Assembly: GCF_040436345.1 (NCBI RefSeq)
Contig: NC_133221.1
Location: forward strand, 24,887,165-24,951,164
Length of the DNA stretch: 64,000 nt
From: Pagrus major
Taxonomy: Eukaryota; Chordata; Actinopteri; Spariformes; Sparidae
Direction of reading: 5' to 3'
The notes beneath the pieces are model-generated. The model was given only the letters and a program-made list of their open reading frames with translations. It was not told where the DNA came from and ran no database searches. Positions 63,178 to 64,000 of the stretch are shown in pieces (within the stretch, counting starts at the first letter, position 1; each line of letters opens with the position of its first letter). A program made the position numbers and the translations under genes.

Positions 63178-64000
63178 AAATATACTGTGTGATCATAAAA
63201 CAAATTACTGGGAGGGCACATCTTTTCAAAGATTAACAATCATTTATTGTTCCTGTTAAACGGCGGTTGATCTTGTACTTGATCTTGTGTTTAGAGGGTA
63301 AAGAGCTGCCAGTCCTTGCATTGTATGTCCAATTTGCAGACATTTTCAGTTACTGTTGTTCTTCTTTGAGTTACATATAGTTTTAGAGAGTTCCTGAGCT
63401 TTTAAATCCACTATTCATAATTCAATTACATATTTATATTACATTTTGAATAACATTTCTGAGATGATTTTACTTTGGCTTCAGATTTACCAAAAATGTG
63501 TTTATGTGGACCACTTTGGATTTTTCAAAGCACGAAAAACATGTAAGCACTGTCACGGTGTTAAATGTTGAACCACTCAGCAATACCCAGTCTGTTTCTT
63601 TAGCAGTTACTGTATAGTTTTCTATTCAAGGATGATCAAAACCTTCATTGGTGTAGTATATTAATACTTTATGGAGACATACAGCAGAGCTGACAGAAAT
63701 GCAGCAGGTGGTTGTCCAGAACAACTTCCCAGGCTTGATTTTTCTGTTTTCAACATTTGGACATACTTGCACCCAGCAGGTGGCACAAATTGCATCCAAG
63801 TTACTGCATGTTTAAAAAGATTTTTGTAAGATACACCATGACAAGAAAGATTACTGTATGTGCACTGTGTACTGTATTTCAGCAGCATCATTTCTAATTC
63901 AGTAGCATTAGTTGTGAAGTGTGCAGATTTCCACGTTGTTCATTTTCATCTGTTCTTACAAGTTTGTTGACTAAGTAGTAGATGCCGGTATGTATCAGAG
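63178..64000 (+). other. spen intron 3, to the window edge
   Basis: AT-rich intron. No exon is found before the right edge, so the next spen exon lies outside. Confidence 0.5.

Overview
The window is nuclear DNA of a bony fish, probably a percomorph. This rests on short vertebrate-type exons with GT/AG borders, a tRNA-derived fish SINE, several small inverted-repeat DNA transposon families, microsatellites, and recognisable vertebrate orthologues. Introns are mostly compact, and nothing bacterial or organellar is present. All gene models were built by hand by joining exons whose reading phases agree; every complete model gives an open frame from ATG to stop.

Layout from left to right. (1) 735-1709 (+): the last three coding exons of NAD kinase (nadk), followed by a long 3' UTR. 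(2) 5880-14749 (-): a nine-exon gene for a 330-residue protein with about eight membrane segments that I cannot name; it carries lysosome-type dileucine motifs near its N-terminus. (3) 16700-24900 (+): slc35e2, a nucleotide-sugar/triose-phosphate-transporter-like protein. (4) 26471-29875 and 32046-33979 (both -): two intact tandem copies of a mitochondrial carrier gene of the SLC25A45/47/48 type, about 94% identical in protein. (5) 35682-37637 (+): mad2l2 (REV7), complete. (6) 39216-39976 (-): smim1, a two-exon, 76-residue single-pass membrane protein. (7) 43094-45205 (+): tmem82. (8) 50897-62316 (+), continuing past the window: the 5' part of spen, with its first RRM and an RS-rich exon.

The human counterparts of nadk, slc35e2, smim1, mad2l2, tmem82 and spen all lie on chromosome arm 1p36, so this is an ancient linkage block in compact form. 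The carrier pair is the exception: its closest human relatives, as far as I recall, are elsewhere. The genes do not form a pathway; they share a neighbourhood.

Introns and spacers hold a dense set of mobile DNA: four copies of a TTAA-flanked MITE (one nested in another repeat), a second TTAA-flanked MITE, a hAT-type MITE with an 8-bp target duplication, a foldback element with arms of about 100 bp, a decayed DDE transposase, a SINE and other fish repeats. I saw no retroviral or other virus-like element, no CRISPR array and no functional tRNA or rRNA gene.

The most notable observations are the unassigned eight-segment membrane protein, a 148-bp block that is identical between the two carrier copies although the neighbouring intron differs by about 20%, an overlapping upstream frame kept in only one carrier copy, and a fish-specific Gly/Ser/Thr insert in Spen.
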